Shown here in pieces: positions 1-11,150 of a stretch of DNA of 64,000 nucleotides (within the stretch, counting starts at the first letter, position 1; each line of letters opens with the position of its first letter). The translations under genes and the position numbers were made by a program. Location: positions 1 to 64,000 of the forward strand of contig JAMXBD010002738.1 in NCBI GenBank assembly GCA_024138025.1, in the 5' to 3' direction. The DNA comes from Combretum micranthum. Its lineage: Eukaryota > Streptophyta > Magnoliopsida > Myrtales > Combretaceae. Under the pieces are notes generated by a model that was given only the letters and a program-made list of their open reading frames with translations, was not told where the DNA came from and did no database searches.

Positions 1-225
1 TGATTAATGTACATATGCAAGAATGTAGATATGCTATCACACAGATGCAAATGGGGATATTGACAATGATTTAAAAAAAACATCAATGGAGTTGTATTAA
101 AAGATAATGTTTGACATAACAAAAACTTCTAATGGTTTAGAAACCTTATTTCCTAGTGACTGAATCAAAACTACTCTCTAATGGTTTCAAAGAACCTTGA
201 TTCCTAAGGACTAAACTTAAACCAA

Positions 226-1745
226 CTAAACCAGTCTTCTTGTCTTAGTGGGGCAAACAATCTTGTCTTCCAGGGCTAGAATTTTCTTTCGAGCTGCCTT
301 CAACTCGGCCTCTAAGAACGCAATTCTGCTTCCAGCACTTTGCAGGCGATCCTCCATTTCCCTCTCTCTTTCTTGGAAATCTCGGTGACATACTTCCAGG
401 CGAGCCGAAACAGCTTCCATGTAAGCAGTTATTTCAGGGTCAGGTTCCGATGGTGCTAGTTGAAGGACATCGGGAGCTTCATATTGGATATCCTTGTTCT
501 TCTTCATTTGGCTAGCCACATACCACCTGGTTGCTCTATACTTCTTGGTTTCCTTACTTTCTGGCTTGATTTCGAAAACTGGCTTCACCTCTCTATTTTC
601 CCATATAGCTCGGATTTGATTTAGCTTGAATTCTTTAGCTGGTAGGATCTTGGTTGGATCCAGATAATCTAGAGTGACTGCTCCAAATTAGGCTTGACAG
701 TAATATCTTGCAGCATACCATACTGTCTGATAACACTTGAGGGATATAACCAGTACAGCCGGTGAGTCCAATTAGGGGGCACTGCCATGTATTCCTTGCA
801 ACTTAGGATGGCAACAGGACTTTTGAACCAGCGAGCTTGCCACATCATGTCTTCAGGTGGCATGTCTTCAAGAATGGCAATTATATCCATAGGATGATCA
901 TCTTCCATGTGGACCCTTTCAGCAAAAGATTGGATAAGATCATATTTCAGACTGATGAGGGATCCATTAGCCAATTCTTTTCCATAGTGCTTAATGTGGC
1001 TAGCAAACCAAACCATCAGTAAGTGCATGCTTGCTTTGAACTTGCCCTGTCCTTTAGACTTGACGTGATTCAGACTACGGACTTGTTCGGCTAGAAGAGC
1101 AGGAACATAGGATTTGCCAGCTAAATATTGAGAAACCAGCTCTATGACCCGGAAGTGGATGATAAGTTGCCATTAGGGAAGAGAATGGTTGCAAAAGCAG
1201 CTACTATGAAGGCATTAACCCGGTTTTCTTCCCAAACTTCAAGTGGTATACTGAAAGTGGCTCGGTTGCTTTTAAAGTATTCAGGGTTCCAAACCAGTCC
1301 ATCAGTGTGGTTAGTCGGATGCAACATTCATTACAATCATTGATAGCTTCAATAATTGGTCCCCTCTTGATCCCAAAAAATTTGAGATAATACGGACCGA
1401 GCTATGCTTGAAGTTCGGAATATAGATACCTTCAGAGGTAGGAGGTGCTTGGAGTAGTCTAGTATATTCCTCAATAGTCGGGACTAAGTACATGTTGACC
1501 CAAACGGAAGACAACTTCTTCAGGTTCCCATAGATGAGTGAGGGCTCGGAACATGGTGAATGGACATGGATCTTTGGTAGGCTGAGGATTGGGCCTAATC
1601 TATCCTCAATGAATGACTTTTGGACCGGACTAAAACTAACAAACCATCGGTCCAATAGGAGCATTGGATCTTTGAAAGGTTCCACTCGATTTTCTCTAAT
1701 AAGGCGAGCCCATAAGCTATCGCTACTGTCTCTTGAAGACATCAT
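226..1745 (-). pseudogene. DUF7745-type plant protein gene carried by an LTR element, frameshifted
   Basis: No biochemical function is known to me for this family, which I place by similarity to plant DUF7745 proteins as I remember them. Pieces in order on the minus strand: 1745 to about 1370 contains VPTIEEYTRLL; about 1327-1145 contains VNAFIVAAFATILFPNG; about 1145-672 contains SYVPALLAEQVRSLNH and SMHLLMVWF; about 672-226 is a charged C-terminal coiled coil with heptad-like EAELKAARKKILALEDKI. The pieces lie in three frames, so at least three frameshifts are needed (near 1330-1370, 1145 and 672), but there are few internal stops, which suggests recent decay. The ATG at 1745 is the first in the opening frame. 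The gene sits just inside a minus-strand LTR (2322-4984), so it is probably element cargo and not a host locus. Assembly errors could mimic some of the frameshifts. Confidence 0.7.
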
Positions 1746-2300
1746 TTTCTGAAAATTTTAAAAGGTATAAGCTAATATTTACAAAATTTTTGAATTTTTG
1801 ATATCTTTTTTATTTTTTAGAATTTTCTTTAAGTATTTTTTTTTTATTTACATATGTACATTTATATTCAACTCCATTTTTTTTTAGAAAAAGTTGGTCA
1901 TATCCCATGCTAATGAATGCATGATTTGGTAAGGTTCTATAGGTTCCCCGATTTAGTGGTACTAAACCGGAGTGGGAGGACATTTCTTGATCTAGAGGGT
2001 GGAAAGCCACAGCCCCCGGACCTTACTTCGTCCTCCTCGCTTAAGCTCTTAAGACGGCCCTGGTACGACCGTATCTAGCACACAATTATGCAAATGCAAA
2101 TGCAAAATGCAAACAAACAATCAAGCTTTTTGCTTTCTATTTTACATATTTGCAAGGTTAGTATATATTTACAAGACAATATAATATACAAATAAATATA
2201 TATTCACATAGTAATTTACAAAAATGAGCAAGGATAAATTTAAATTTTAAAATTTCTAAGTGGCTAGCCCTCTCTTTTTTTAAAAAAAAATTTAGGTAAG

Positions 2301-2318
2301 TCCCCAGTGGAGTCGCCA
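2301..2318 (-). other. Candidate primer-binding site, 3 nt inside the LTR edge
   Basis: On the minus strand the LTR ends ...TCGACA and is followed, after GCT, by TGGCGACTCCACTGGGGA. It begins TGG, as expected for complementarity to a tRNA 3' CCA end, and its spacing is normal for a primer site. It does not match the usual initiator-Met or Asp primer sites. I recall the motif next to LTRs of plant repeats but cannot name the tRNA. Confidence 0.45.
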
Positions 2319-3084
2319 AGCTGTCGAGCCTGGATTTTCCCACTAATCTGGTTCATTTCTCCTAACTCGATTCACATTAAACCCGAACCCATTTAACATG
2401 AATCCTCGACTAGGGGTTAAAAGAAATTTTAATTTTTGAAAACCTTTTAGAGTCGCCACCGGATATAAATCGGGAAAAAATAAAAAGCTAGGATCAATGG
2501 GTCGGTTGATCCTAACTTAGCTGCTAGTCTGCGAAAATTTGATTTAAAAACCAAACTTTTTAAACCAGATATCATGGATTCGGGGGCTAACCTATTAAAA
2601 CCAAATGGTTACCACTTTTGGAATTTTAAACTTATAATTTATCCTTTTCATACTCAAAAACTCAAATGAAACAAAACAAATATTTATAAGTCACATTTTT
2701 TTATTTTTTTTTTTAGAATATGAATATCAACAAAACATCTTATATTTAAAATATTTATTCACAATATTAAAAAAAAACATTTTTTTCATTTTTTAATGTC
2801 GCCCCGTAGGTGCCTACGTACTCGCTAATCGAGATCAGACAAAACGTAGTTCTTTTGAAAAAGAACTTTAATTTGTTGATCAATTTTATATTTTTGAACT
2901 TTTCTCACTTTAAGTTCATTAAATTTTTGAATTTTTATGAAAATCATTTTTGATGATCCTATGATCTAATCAATTGATTTTTTTATTTTATGAAAATACA
3001 ATTTTTCTAAGTCCAAAAATCATTTTTTTTTTTTTAAAAATTTTGGTTTTGGAAAATCCAATTTTATCATTTTTATTTATTTTT

Positions 3085-3154
<70 letters not shown>

Positions 3155-3176
3155 GTATTAGTATTATTATTATTAC
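3085..3176. repeat. Compound (ATC)n-(ATT)n microsatellite
   Basis: About 13 ATC units run directly into about 11 ATT units, followed by an interrupted AGT/ATT stretch. The long isoleucine-type reading frame across it is a by-product of the repeat and not a gene. Confidence 0.95.
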
Positions 3177-3489
3177 ATTTTTTTTGAATAATCATCATAT
3201 AAATTCACAACATATTCAAAATATATTACAATATATTAAAATTATTTTCATGCATTAAATATGCATTTCTAAAAGCAATTTATGTATAAATACATATTAA
3301 AAATATTCAAAAATATCAAAAAAAATAAATTTATATGAAAATAATTATTTTGATTTTTCTGGATTTTTCTGAATTTTTATGAATTTTTATGAATTTTTCT
3401 GAATTTTTTACTATTTTTTGCTATTTTCTGAATTAATTTATAATAAACTAATAATAAAATATTGCGGATTGACCTGGGCCGTTGGATGG

Positions 3490-3800
3490 AGCGGATAAGA
3501 TCTGGAGCGTCGGTCGCGCTTGCTTGATCTGGACCGTCTGATATCGTTGACTCGATCTGGGGCGTTAACATCTTGATTAAATCTAGGCCGTCGGATTTGG
3601 ATGATCAAATCTGGAACGTCTGATCTGCTTGATTGAATCTGGGCCGTCTGATCTGCTTGATCAAATCTGGGCCGTCTAATCTAGTTGATTGAATCTGGAC
3701 CGTTAATCTGCTTGATTGAATCTGGACCGTCTGATCTGCTTGATCAAATCTGGACCGTCTGATCTGGATGATTGAATCTGGGCCGTCTGATCTGGGTTGA
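3490..3800. repeat. 28-bp tandem repeats inside the LTR
   Basis: About ten degenerate copies of a 28-bp unit built on CTGGGCCGTCTGATC followed by TGCTTGAT. On the minus strand the array lies downstream of the LTR TATA box, so it would be transcribed as part of the leader. The several overlapping reading frames here are repeat artefacts. Confidence 0.85.
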
Positions 3801-4300
3801 CCGTTGACCGTTGACCAGGGGCGGGTTGGACTTCGGATTTTCGGGTCAAATTTCGGGTCTGATCCGACCCGATCGGGCGAAAAAGACGAAGTCGCTGCCT
3901 TTCGAGCGTTCCTCGGCCGTCCCTGGTGGTTGTTGGCCTCCACAAGCTTGTCGGCTCGACTCCTATGGTGGTTGCGCATCCGCTGGTGGTAGTGGTGGTT
4001 CGCGCCCAGAACCACCGTGGACAACGGTTCGAAGTGGTGGTTGCCGGCGGTTCAATTTGAAAAATTAAAAAAAAATTTGTAGAACTTAATTCGAACAAAT
4101 TGATCAAATCTAAGCACACTTGATCACTTTAAACTTGTTCCTAAAGCTCCTCAAACACTCAAATTGGATAAAAAATGATTCGAAATTTTTGAATTTGGAA
4201 TTTTCTCTCTTAAGAACCTAAGTTTCGAAATTTTCGAATTCATTCATTCTAATTGTGTTTTCTTCAAATTCAGTTGTGCCTTTTGATCCTAGTACCCTCT

Positions 4301-4308
4301 ATTTATAG
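4301..4308 (-). promoter_or_regulatory. TATA box of the minus-strand LTR
   Basis: The minus strand reads CTATAAATAGAGGG, a canonical plant TATA box, at a position inside the LTR where U3 would end. Transcription would run toward lower coordinates through the 28-bp array to the DUF7745-type gene. Confidence 0.6.
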
Positions 4309-5438
4309 GTTGCAAGCTCAATTTTACGTTTCGTATTGTTTTAGAAACGAATCGATTTTTGCCTCTTCATTTGCACGAATTTAATTCAATGATTCGTGTT
4401 TAATTTGTTTCAAACTGATGAATTGATGATTGATCTTTCATATTCTTCATCAAATCATTCAATGTGGGTAGATGAATCATCCAATTTTATCAATTCTTGT
4501 AACTCCTCATTTATGTACAATTGAATGCTTTATAAATTGTATTTTTTCCCAATTTTTTTCAATTTTTCTAGCACGAATTTTGTGACTTTTGGGTTGCTTT
4601 TACACATGAATTGTGTATTGATCTTTCATATTCCATGTCTACTTTGCAATGGTATCATTAATTTCAACAATTAATGAAGCTTTGTCAGTTAAAAATTGAT
4701 GCAAAGTAAGGCAAAAAGTCACTTTGAGAAGGCAAAAATTAGATGATAAAAGGCAAAAATTTGCCTTTGCTAGGGTTTGAACTTGGGTCCTTGAGTTTGG
4801 GTGTGTATTTGGGTCAATGTATTTAACCAACAGGCCATTTGGCCTGTGCCTTGATCACTTAGCCAACTCATTTCTTAATTAAGGCTTTTGGAAAAATGAG
4901 TTTAATTAAACAAAATGAAGATTTTGTTTAATTAACTTTATAAATTTAAGCCTTAATTAATTGGGCAAAAATTGGGTGTCTACAGTTAGTTATTCCCATG
5001 TAATACTATAAGCGGCATCCTTTGTTTACCATGTAGTTCTATGGTATTAACAGAACAAAGTAATCTTGCAATTAACTAATAGTTCTCTGGCCTAGATAAT
5101 TCAAGCATTACTAGAGATCCGAGAAACTAACACGTAGTAGGCTACCAATTACTCAATGCTTTTTATGCATAGTATGTAATGCATGATTATTTTCCATTAT
5201 TGTACCAGTAGTTTTTAGTCAATTTGGGGGTGATCAAGCAATACAGACACTCAGTTAGATACTTATACATTATCAAGATACATGCAATTGTGTTACTTAT
5301 TTTAGAGTGACATGGCAATCAATGGAATACAATACACAACTTTCATATTTCAAACAGATCACCAATTTTCATTATCTTTTTATTTAAGGTTCACTACTAG
5401 TACAAGCACAACCAATGTAATAAGACTGAGTCACTCAC

Positions 5439-5498
5439 CTGCCCATCCTATTTAATCGTAGTAATCTTCAGGTAGGTCCTCCCCAATACCCGAGTCAC
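5439..5498 (-). other. Conserved mini-exon, copy F
   Basis: The minus strand reads CTCAATAG at 5499 and upward, an acceptor-like end, followed by 60 nt and then GTGAGT (5438-5433). The frame beginning with the acceptor G gives GDSGIGEDLPEDYYD then stop (5454-5452). The same layout occurs in copies A, B and D. Function is unknown. Confidence 0.5.
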
Positions 5499-6090
5499 CT
5501 ATTGAGATAAATAATATAATTATTAAAATTTACAGATTATATAACCTAGTTCCTATGAATATTTAAGTATTCTAATGGTTTGTTGTGTTTCTATTTTATT
5601 CTTAATTAATTCTTTTGAAATAGCCCTAAGTTCTAATTCATGGTATTCGCAGTTTTATTTTATTAATTCGGGTTGGATGCTTGAATCTAATAATTGGGTA
5701 TTTGGAAAGTTTAATAACTTGGTTAATTCATCTTTATTGTCCAAATATATCAGTTTTCTTTTTAATTACTTAATAAATTTTTCTTATAGAGTATAGATGT
5801 TCCTATACTCACAAATTTGGATTATTTAAATTTCCATTGTTATCTATTTATGTACAAATATTCTAATATATACTTAGTATTCACTAACTCATAATTTATA
5901 CATATATATATCTTTTTATAAATTAATTAAATATCATTTTTATGAAAACATACTCACTAATAAAAGAATTTAGTAACTTAATTATAATTATTTTCGAAAT
6001 TATTTTCATCTTTTCGTAAATCATATGAGAACATTAATAATTATTATCAATAATAGCACCAAAAATAATTATATATCAATAATACTAATA

Positions 6091-6091
6091 C

Positions 6092-6123
<32 letters not shown>

Positions 6124-6141
6124 TAATAATAATAATAATAA
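6091..6141. repeat. (AAT)n microsatellite
   Basis: An almost pure run of AAT/ATA triplets within AT-rich copy F sequence. Confidence 0.9.
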
Positions 6142-8201
6142 TTAAATTTTCGAAAATAGATTAGATAGAATAATTATATTCCATCACATTAGTAATTATA
6201 CTAATTGTCTTATACTTTAATTAATATTATTACTAGAGTAATTTTAGTCTTATATTCATATTTATTATTATTTCAGAAATAATATTTTTGAAATTCTAAA
6301 AATTCTTTTAATAATATTAAGGATATTAATAATTAGAAATATATTATGCAGAAATTACTTAATAAAGTAATTTATATTTCTAAAATTCTTTTTAGATTAA
6401 TAATAATAGATTAAATATTTAACATCATATATTTAATAAGGTCAGAAAATAATTTTTTTAAAATTTTAAATAAATAATTAAAATTCTGATTTTATATTAT
6501 TATACTATAATATTACTATTACTATTCCAGAAAAATAAATAAATGCAGAAAAAATAATAAACATTCCAAAATTATTTAAATTATTATTTATTATATAATT
6601 ATATATACTTAGTTTCGTTTTTCTTTTCTTTTTTTTTTTTTTAATTCTGGCCGAAGGGTACACGGGTTAAACATGTAAGCCCCGGAAAATTTCAATAAAT
6701 AATTTCAAAATGAACTTCGAAAATTAACCCTAAAAACCACTCCAAATTAAAACCGAATTTTGACAAGTCCTAAATCACAAACGAATTCAGAAACTTCTCA
6801 ATCTTGAGAAAATGAAAATCTTTAAACAATAAAATAAGAACTCAGTGGTTTTCAAATTCCAAACCACGACGTACGAAAAATTCCATGCTTAGCTCGGCTT
6901 GTAAAATCGGGTAATATAAGCCCAAAAACAAATTATTAAAAAGTAAATAATGATTAACTTTCGGAAATGAAACCCAATTAAAGAATTCCGAAAACATTAA
7001 GAGTTATTAATTACTTAAATAAAATTTAAAATAAATTTCTCAAATTAAATATGTTGTATAAACATAAATATCAGTTCCAAATTGGCAAGGATCTAAACCG
7101 AAAAAAAAATCACCCGAAAACCCTAATCGGAATACAATAGCTTAAGTCCGGCAATCTAGCGCCCTTAACCCTAGAAGCCGGGTATATTAAATGTAGAATA
7201 AGCTCATAGTAATATAAGTTCGTTTATAATTATCAGATTGGTAAATTTTTGACCTATTTCGAACCCGTTCGGATACAGACTTCGAAAAGCGTGTCCTGGG
7301 GCTCGAGATATCAAAAATATACTATTAGTACCGTTAGACTCGTAATTTTATAAGATTTCTAAATATATCAGTTATATAATTTTTCGGGTTATAAAAGTTA
7401 CAGTTATAACCTTTTTATCGTATTTTCATTTCTACCGGTAATTGATTAGTCTTTTGCACTATTCATTTTATTTCATTACACAATTTTATTTATTATTATT
7501 ATTTTTTATATATTTATACCCCGGGTTTCCTAGTAACGAGTAAACTCAATAAATCGAAAATCAAAAACCCTAAAGTAGGATTAGTACAAGCAACCTAGGA
7601 ACCCTAATTCGGCTTTTCTTCGATTCCTATATAAAGAACCTCTATAAGCTAAATTAATGTGGATTATCGTTTTATAGTATATTTTAAACCAAACAAAATT
7701 TTGATTTCGAAAAATTTTCTATTCCGGGCTTTCCCGAGCTTCATTACGGAAAAGCGAGCCCCGGAACTAGAAACCCAGAAAAATATTCCGGAATACTCGT
7801 TAGAACCGAAATTTTATAAGGATTTCAAAAATATATATTTTATAATTTTTCGGGCTATAAAAATTACAGTTATAGCCTTTTTCTCGTATTTTCGTTACTA
7901 CCGATAAAGTAGATGTCTTATCTATTATTCCTTACTATTCACAAGTAACCTACTACACACATACCCATACCCTATTCTTACAACCTTTCAATCACTCAAT
8001 TCATTTTCTTTTCCAAGAAATTTTGTCTCTTAACAAATTATTACAATTAATACAATTTATTACACAAATTCAAATTTCAAATGAAATCAAATATATCCCT
8101 CTCTCACTCCTTACATTGGAAGACGTGAAACCCTCCCATTTTGGCTCCAAAATGCATTGTTTTATATTTTTTTTAACACTCACAAACCCTAATTCCTCTA
8201 A

Positions 8202-8209
8202 TATAAATA
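8202..8209 (+). promoter_or_regulatory. TATA box of LTR copy A
   Basis: TATAAATA followed by a long pyrimidine-rich leader, the same layout as in copies C and D. Confidence 0.55.
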
Positions 8210-9848
8210 ACCCTTTACTTTTCTCTCTCTTCACTTTTCATTTCATTTGTTCAATTGTTCCAAAAAGCTCTCAAACCCTCTCTTCTTTTCTCTCAATGCC
8301 GTGACCTCCCTTACACCACACACCCACACACAAGCTTCAATTTTCTTCTCCATTCCTCATCTATTTCAAGCCTTAGGTGATGATTCCTAAGCCTTTACAC
8401 TACTTAATCTTGTAATGGCAAGATTATTCATGAGTATTTTCACTCAAAGTCCCCATGAGCTCTTGCTAGGGACAAAGAAAATGCTACTACATGAATATCA
8501 AGCCATCACAAGAGTAGATCTTGTGTTTGATCAAGTTTTTGTTGAAGATATTTCATGTTCATGCATGTAGAAGTGGAGTAGAGTAGAGATCTAGCATAAA
8601 ATTTCATGTCCATGCTTTTAAACTTCATATCATGCATCATAAGTAGTAGATCTATCATTTTTACCACTCACATTCATGTAGACATATTAGATCTCATCTT
8701 TATGTTGAGCTTATGTGCATTTATGGTCATAAATGCTTTTGTCTTGAGTAAATAACTTGCTAGTATGTAGATCTATAGGTAGATGAGTTAATGAAACCAA
8801 AAAGGAAAAGTTTTTGTTTGAAATACTCAAAGTCAAATTCGTATGGTTTTAAAGGCCTATTTTAAAAACCCTTTTATCAACTTCAAAACATGTATTTTAC
8901 AAGAAAAATGAAGCCTTTAGGTGATAGATGGTGTTTGATGATATTTTCAATAAGTTTAAATGGGTTTCTACCAAAGGAAATGTTTAAAACAAGAGGTGAA
9001 GTCCAATAGAAATTTTGAGTTGAAAATCTTGTAGGCCAAATTCGTAATAATGGATAGATGGTTAGAAAATACTAGTTTTCCAACTTCAAAAATGATATTT
9101 TCTTAAATAAATGAAGTCCTTAGGGTATAGGTAAAATAAATACTTAAAGTTTTAAGTATAAAATACATTTTTCTTAAGGAATCAACTTGAAAATGAAATT
9201 TTCTAAATTCGGATTTTTGAAACACCCTAGTGTAAGACCCACTTAAAAGTTTACAAATAAATTTTATTAAAGAAATAAAGGCTTAGGATATAACTAATAT
9301 AAGGGTCAAAATTTCTTTAAACAAAGTGGAGTTTTCCTAAAGAAAATCCTTATAATATGTAGGTGTGACCAAGTGTAGTAAACTCACTTGTTAAACAATA
9401 GCATAAATGATTTTCTAGAAAAAGATTATTTAAATTCTTTAAGTCTAAAAAGTTATAAGAACTTAGGCTCATTAGAGTTCATATCATGACATTCATGATA
9501 GGGAAAATCATTACCATGGCATTTAGTTTCATTTTGTACTTAGGAATCTCAAGTGCATTCATGAAAACCGCATTTTCGGAATCATATAACCGCTGTACAG
9601 ATCTGATCCCTCATTTCCGAGGCTTAGATATTTTCGAAACTTGATTTAAACTTCATATTTAAAAGCTCTTCCGAAGTAGATAGAAATTGATATAAAATTT
9701 GCGAGATTCCGAGTTAAAATGACCAAGTTATGGCCATTTTAAATCGGGACTTCGAAAATGACGCGAATTTCGATTTCGCTAAGTTTTCTTAGAGTTTTAG
9801 TATCCTTAGATGGTAGAATACTCATTAGAGTATTTCTTATGTGATTAG

Positions 9849-9918
9849 GTGAACCCGAGAACGTTGACTCTTTGCCACCGGATTATTATTACTAGAAGAC
9901 CGGTGATCCAATGGCCGA
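9849..9918 (+). other. Conserved mini-exon, copy A
   Basis: The acceptor ATTAG ends at 9848 and the donor GTGAGT is at 9919-9924. The frame starting with the acceptor G reads GEPENVDSLPPDYYY then stop at 9893-9895. It is an exon-like unit of 70 nt. An in-frame TGA lies just upstream, so the peptide would need an upstream spliced exon to be translated. Confidence 0.5.
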
Positions 9919-10245
9919 GTGAGTTCATTTCCTGAGTAATTATGCTCATTGAGTGTGCTTGTAATTGTAGTAGCACTAGACTTAGGTAAAGATAAAATTG
10001 TTGATGAGAAATGAACTTTTCATGTTGAATGAATGATAAGTATATCGAGATGAGACTTGTTGAAATAATATTGTATGAGTTAGTATAGACTTGGATTGTT
10101 TGAAATACTCTATGATCGCTCTTAAATTGCATAATGAACTTGCTACGATTCTATAAATAAACTGTACATGCATATCATCAGTGAGTCACATTGCATTACG
10201 AGAATGCTTTTGGTGGGAACAAAAGTATGATCGGGAGGCAGCGGG

Positions 10246-10410
10246 CCTTCGTTAACGTTAAGGATCTGCAGGGTCTTAAGTTAACGGGCAGTGGAGTAGA
10301 CACTATAAACCAATACATATAAACAGGTGGAGGACCACCTTCGTTAACATCAAGGGCCTATGAGGTCGCTTATGTTAATGGGCAGTGGAGTAGACACTAT
10401 AAACCACAAG
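10246..10410. repeat. 92-bp tandem repeat private to copy A
   Basis: Two units, each starting CCTTCGTTAAC and ending around GGGCAGTGGAGTAGACACTA, lie between the conserved GGGAGGCAGCGGG block and the conserved GGAGGGCGTAAATCC block. Confidence 0.8.
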
Positions 10411-11069
10411 AGAAAATATTGGAATTGTGGTTGCATGTTATGGACCACCCCAAACCCCGAATGGAGGGCGTAAATCCATTCACATATGGCTACCGGAAAA
10501 GTCATATGCTTGTATGTTCACGTGCTTGTGCATTCATATGATTGTTTAAATAAACTTGTTTATATATTTTACAATTGAGTATATTATTGCGGAAATGAAT
10601 CTCACTAAGCTAGTGTAGCTTATACCCCAATAGTTATTTAAATGAGCAGGTTATTCCAAGAATGCTAAGTGGGGACCGAGATGGTTGAAGCCGAGAATGA
10701 TTTCGGAATTGGCAAGATATAAGATGCTTGAAGTTTTTGGCTAAGCTTACGATTTGCTTTGTAATAGCTTTATGTAGTGAAGTCTTGGGATGAATGTAGT
10801 TGAAGTTTGATGAATTGTATTTTGAAGTATAGGGTTTTGTATTTGGAGTATAGTGGATTGTATTTCCTTTACATTGTTACTCAATTGTATCAACATAAAA
10901 TGTATCATTCCGATGTGTCTTCTTTATGTGTTAGACGCCTTGTACATAATATGGAAGCCTTCGCGTGACTGAGGTGGTCATTCTTAGGCTTTAATATTGT
11001 GTACGGCGGACTGCCACGTTTAGGGTACCCTTCGGGTCGTGACAAAACACGCCTGTGTACCCAGCCTTT

Positions 11070-11109
11070 GCTCATCGGGGAGCACTGTTCATCGTCTTCC
11101 CCGATGAGC
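11070..11109. repeat. Perfect 11-bp inverted repeat, hairpin
   Basis: GCTCATCGGGG and CCCCGATGAGC form a perfect 11-bp stem around an 18-nt loop. It lies in the transcribed leader or intron of copy F. Confidence 0.85.
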
Positions 11110-11128
11110 CGCGGCCATTTCCGACGAA

Positions 11129-11150
11129 TCCCGACGTCAAAACGTCGGGA
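11129..11150. repeat. Perfect 9-bp hairpin with 4-nt loop
   Basis: TCCCGACGT and ACGTCGGGA pair around the loop CAAA, 20 bp from the previous hairpin. The region is much more GC-rich than its surroundings. Confidence 0.85.

Larger units (their letters stand above)
2322..4984 (-). mobile_element. 5' LTR (2.66 kb) of the DUF7745-carrying element
   Basis: Read on the minus strand, the segment begins TGTAGACACCC at 4984 and ends ...GACA at 2322, next to a TGG primer-like site and a coding cargo. This is the arrangement expected of a 5' LTR. It holds a TATA box (4301-4308), a 28-bp tandem array (3490-3800) and a triplet microsatellite (3085-3176). The partner LTR would lie left of the window, so target duplications cannot be tested. 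Its right edge cuts family-1 copy F. No gag or pol was seen between the LTR and the window edge, which suggests a non-autonomous (LARD-like) element. Confidence 0.65.
4985..6673 (-). mobile_element. Family-1 LTR copy F, downstream part
   Basis: Minus-strand family-1 sequence containing the family mini-exon (5439-5498) and the conserved downstream stretch around TTGTGCTTGTACTAGTAGTG. It is cut on the left by the LTR of the DUF7745 element at 4984 and interrupted on the right by solo LTR copy A. Its continuation resumes at 11045. Bases 6669-6673 (AAACA) are the left target duplication of copy A. From about 5550 to 6650 it is very AT-rich and I see no gene in it. Confidence 0.65.
6674..11044 (+). 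mobile_element. Family-1 solo LTR, copy A (4.37 kb)
   Basis: Starts TGTAAGCCCC and ends GGGTCGTGACA. It is flanked by a perfect 5-bp duplication AAACA (6669-6673 and 11045-11049), with no primer site or internal region next to it, so it is a solo LTR left by LTR-LTR recombination. Its upstream region is longer than in copies C and D because a stretch of U3 occurs twice (around 7330-7460 and 7795-7915). It carries a TATA box at 8202, a CT-rich leader, a splice-donor-like site near 8372, a mini-exon at 9849-9918, a private 92-bp tandem repeat at 10246-10410 and a last acceptor-like site near 10650. The long LTR and its termini suit a Tekay/Del-like chromovirus, but that is an inference. Confidence 0.85.

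Noticed and set aside
2974..3258. 94-codon frame rich in isoleucine
   Set aside because: It is the translation of an (ATC)n-(ATT)n microsatellite inside an LTR.
3605..4119. Overlapping frames of about 140 codons on both strands
   Set aside because: They come from the 28-bp tandem array and GC-rich LTR sequence; several frames are open at once because of the repeat unit, and none shows a domain.
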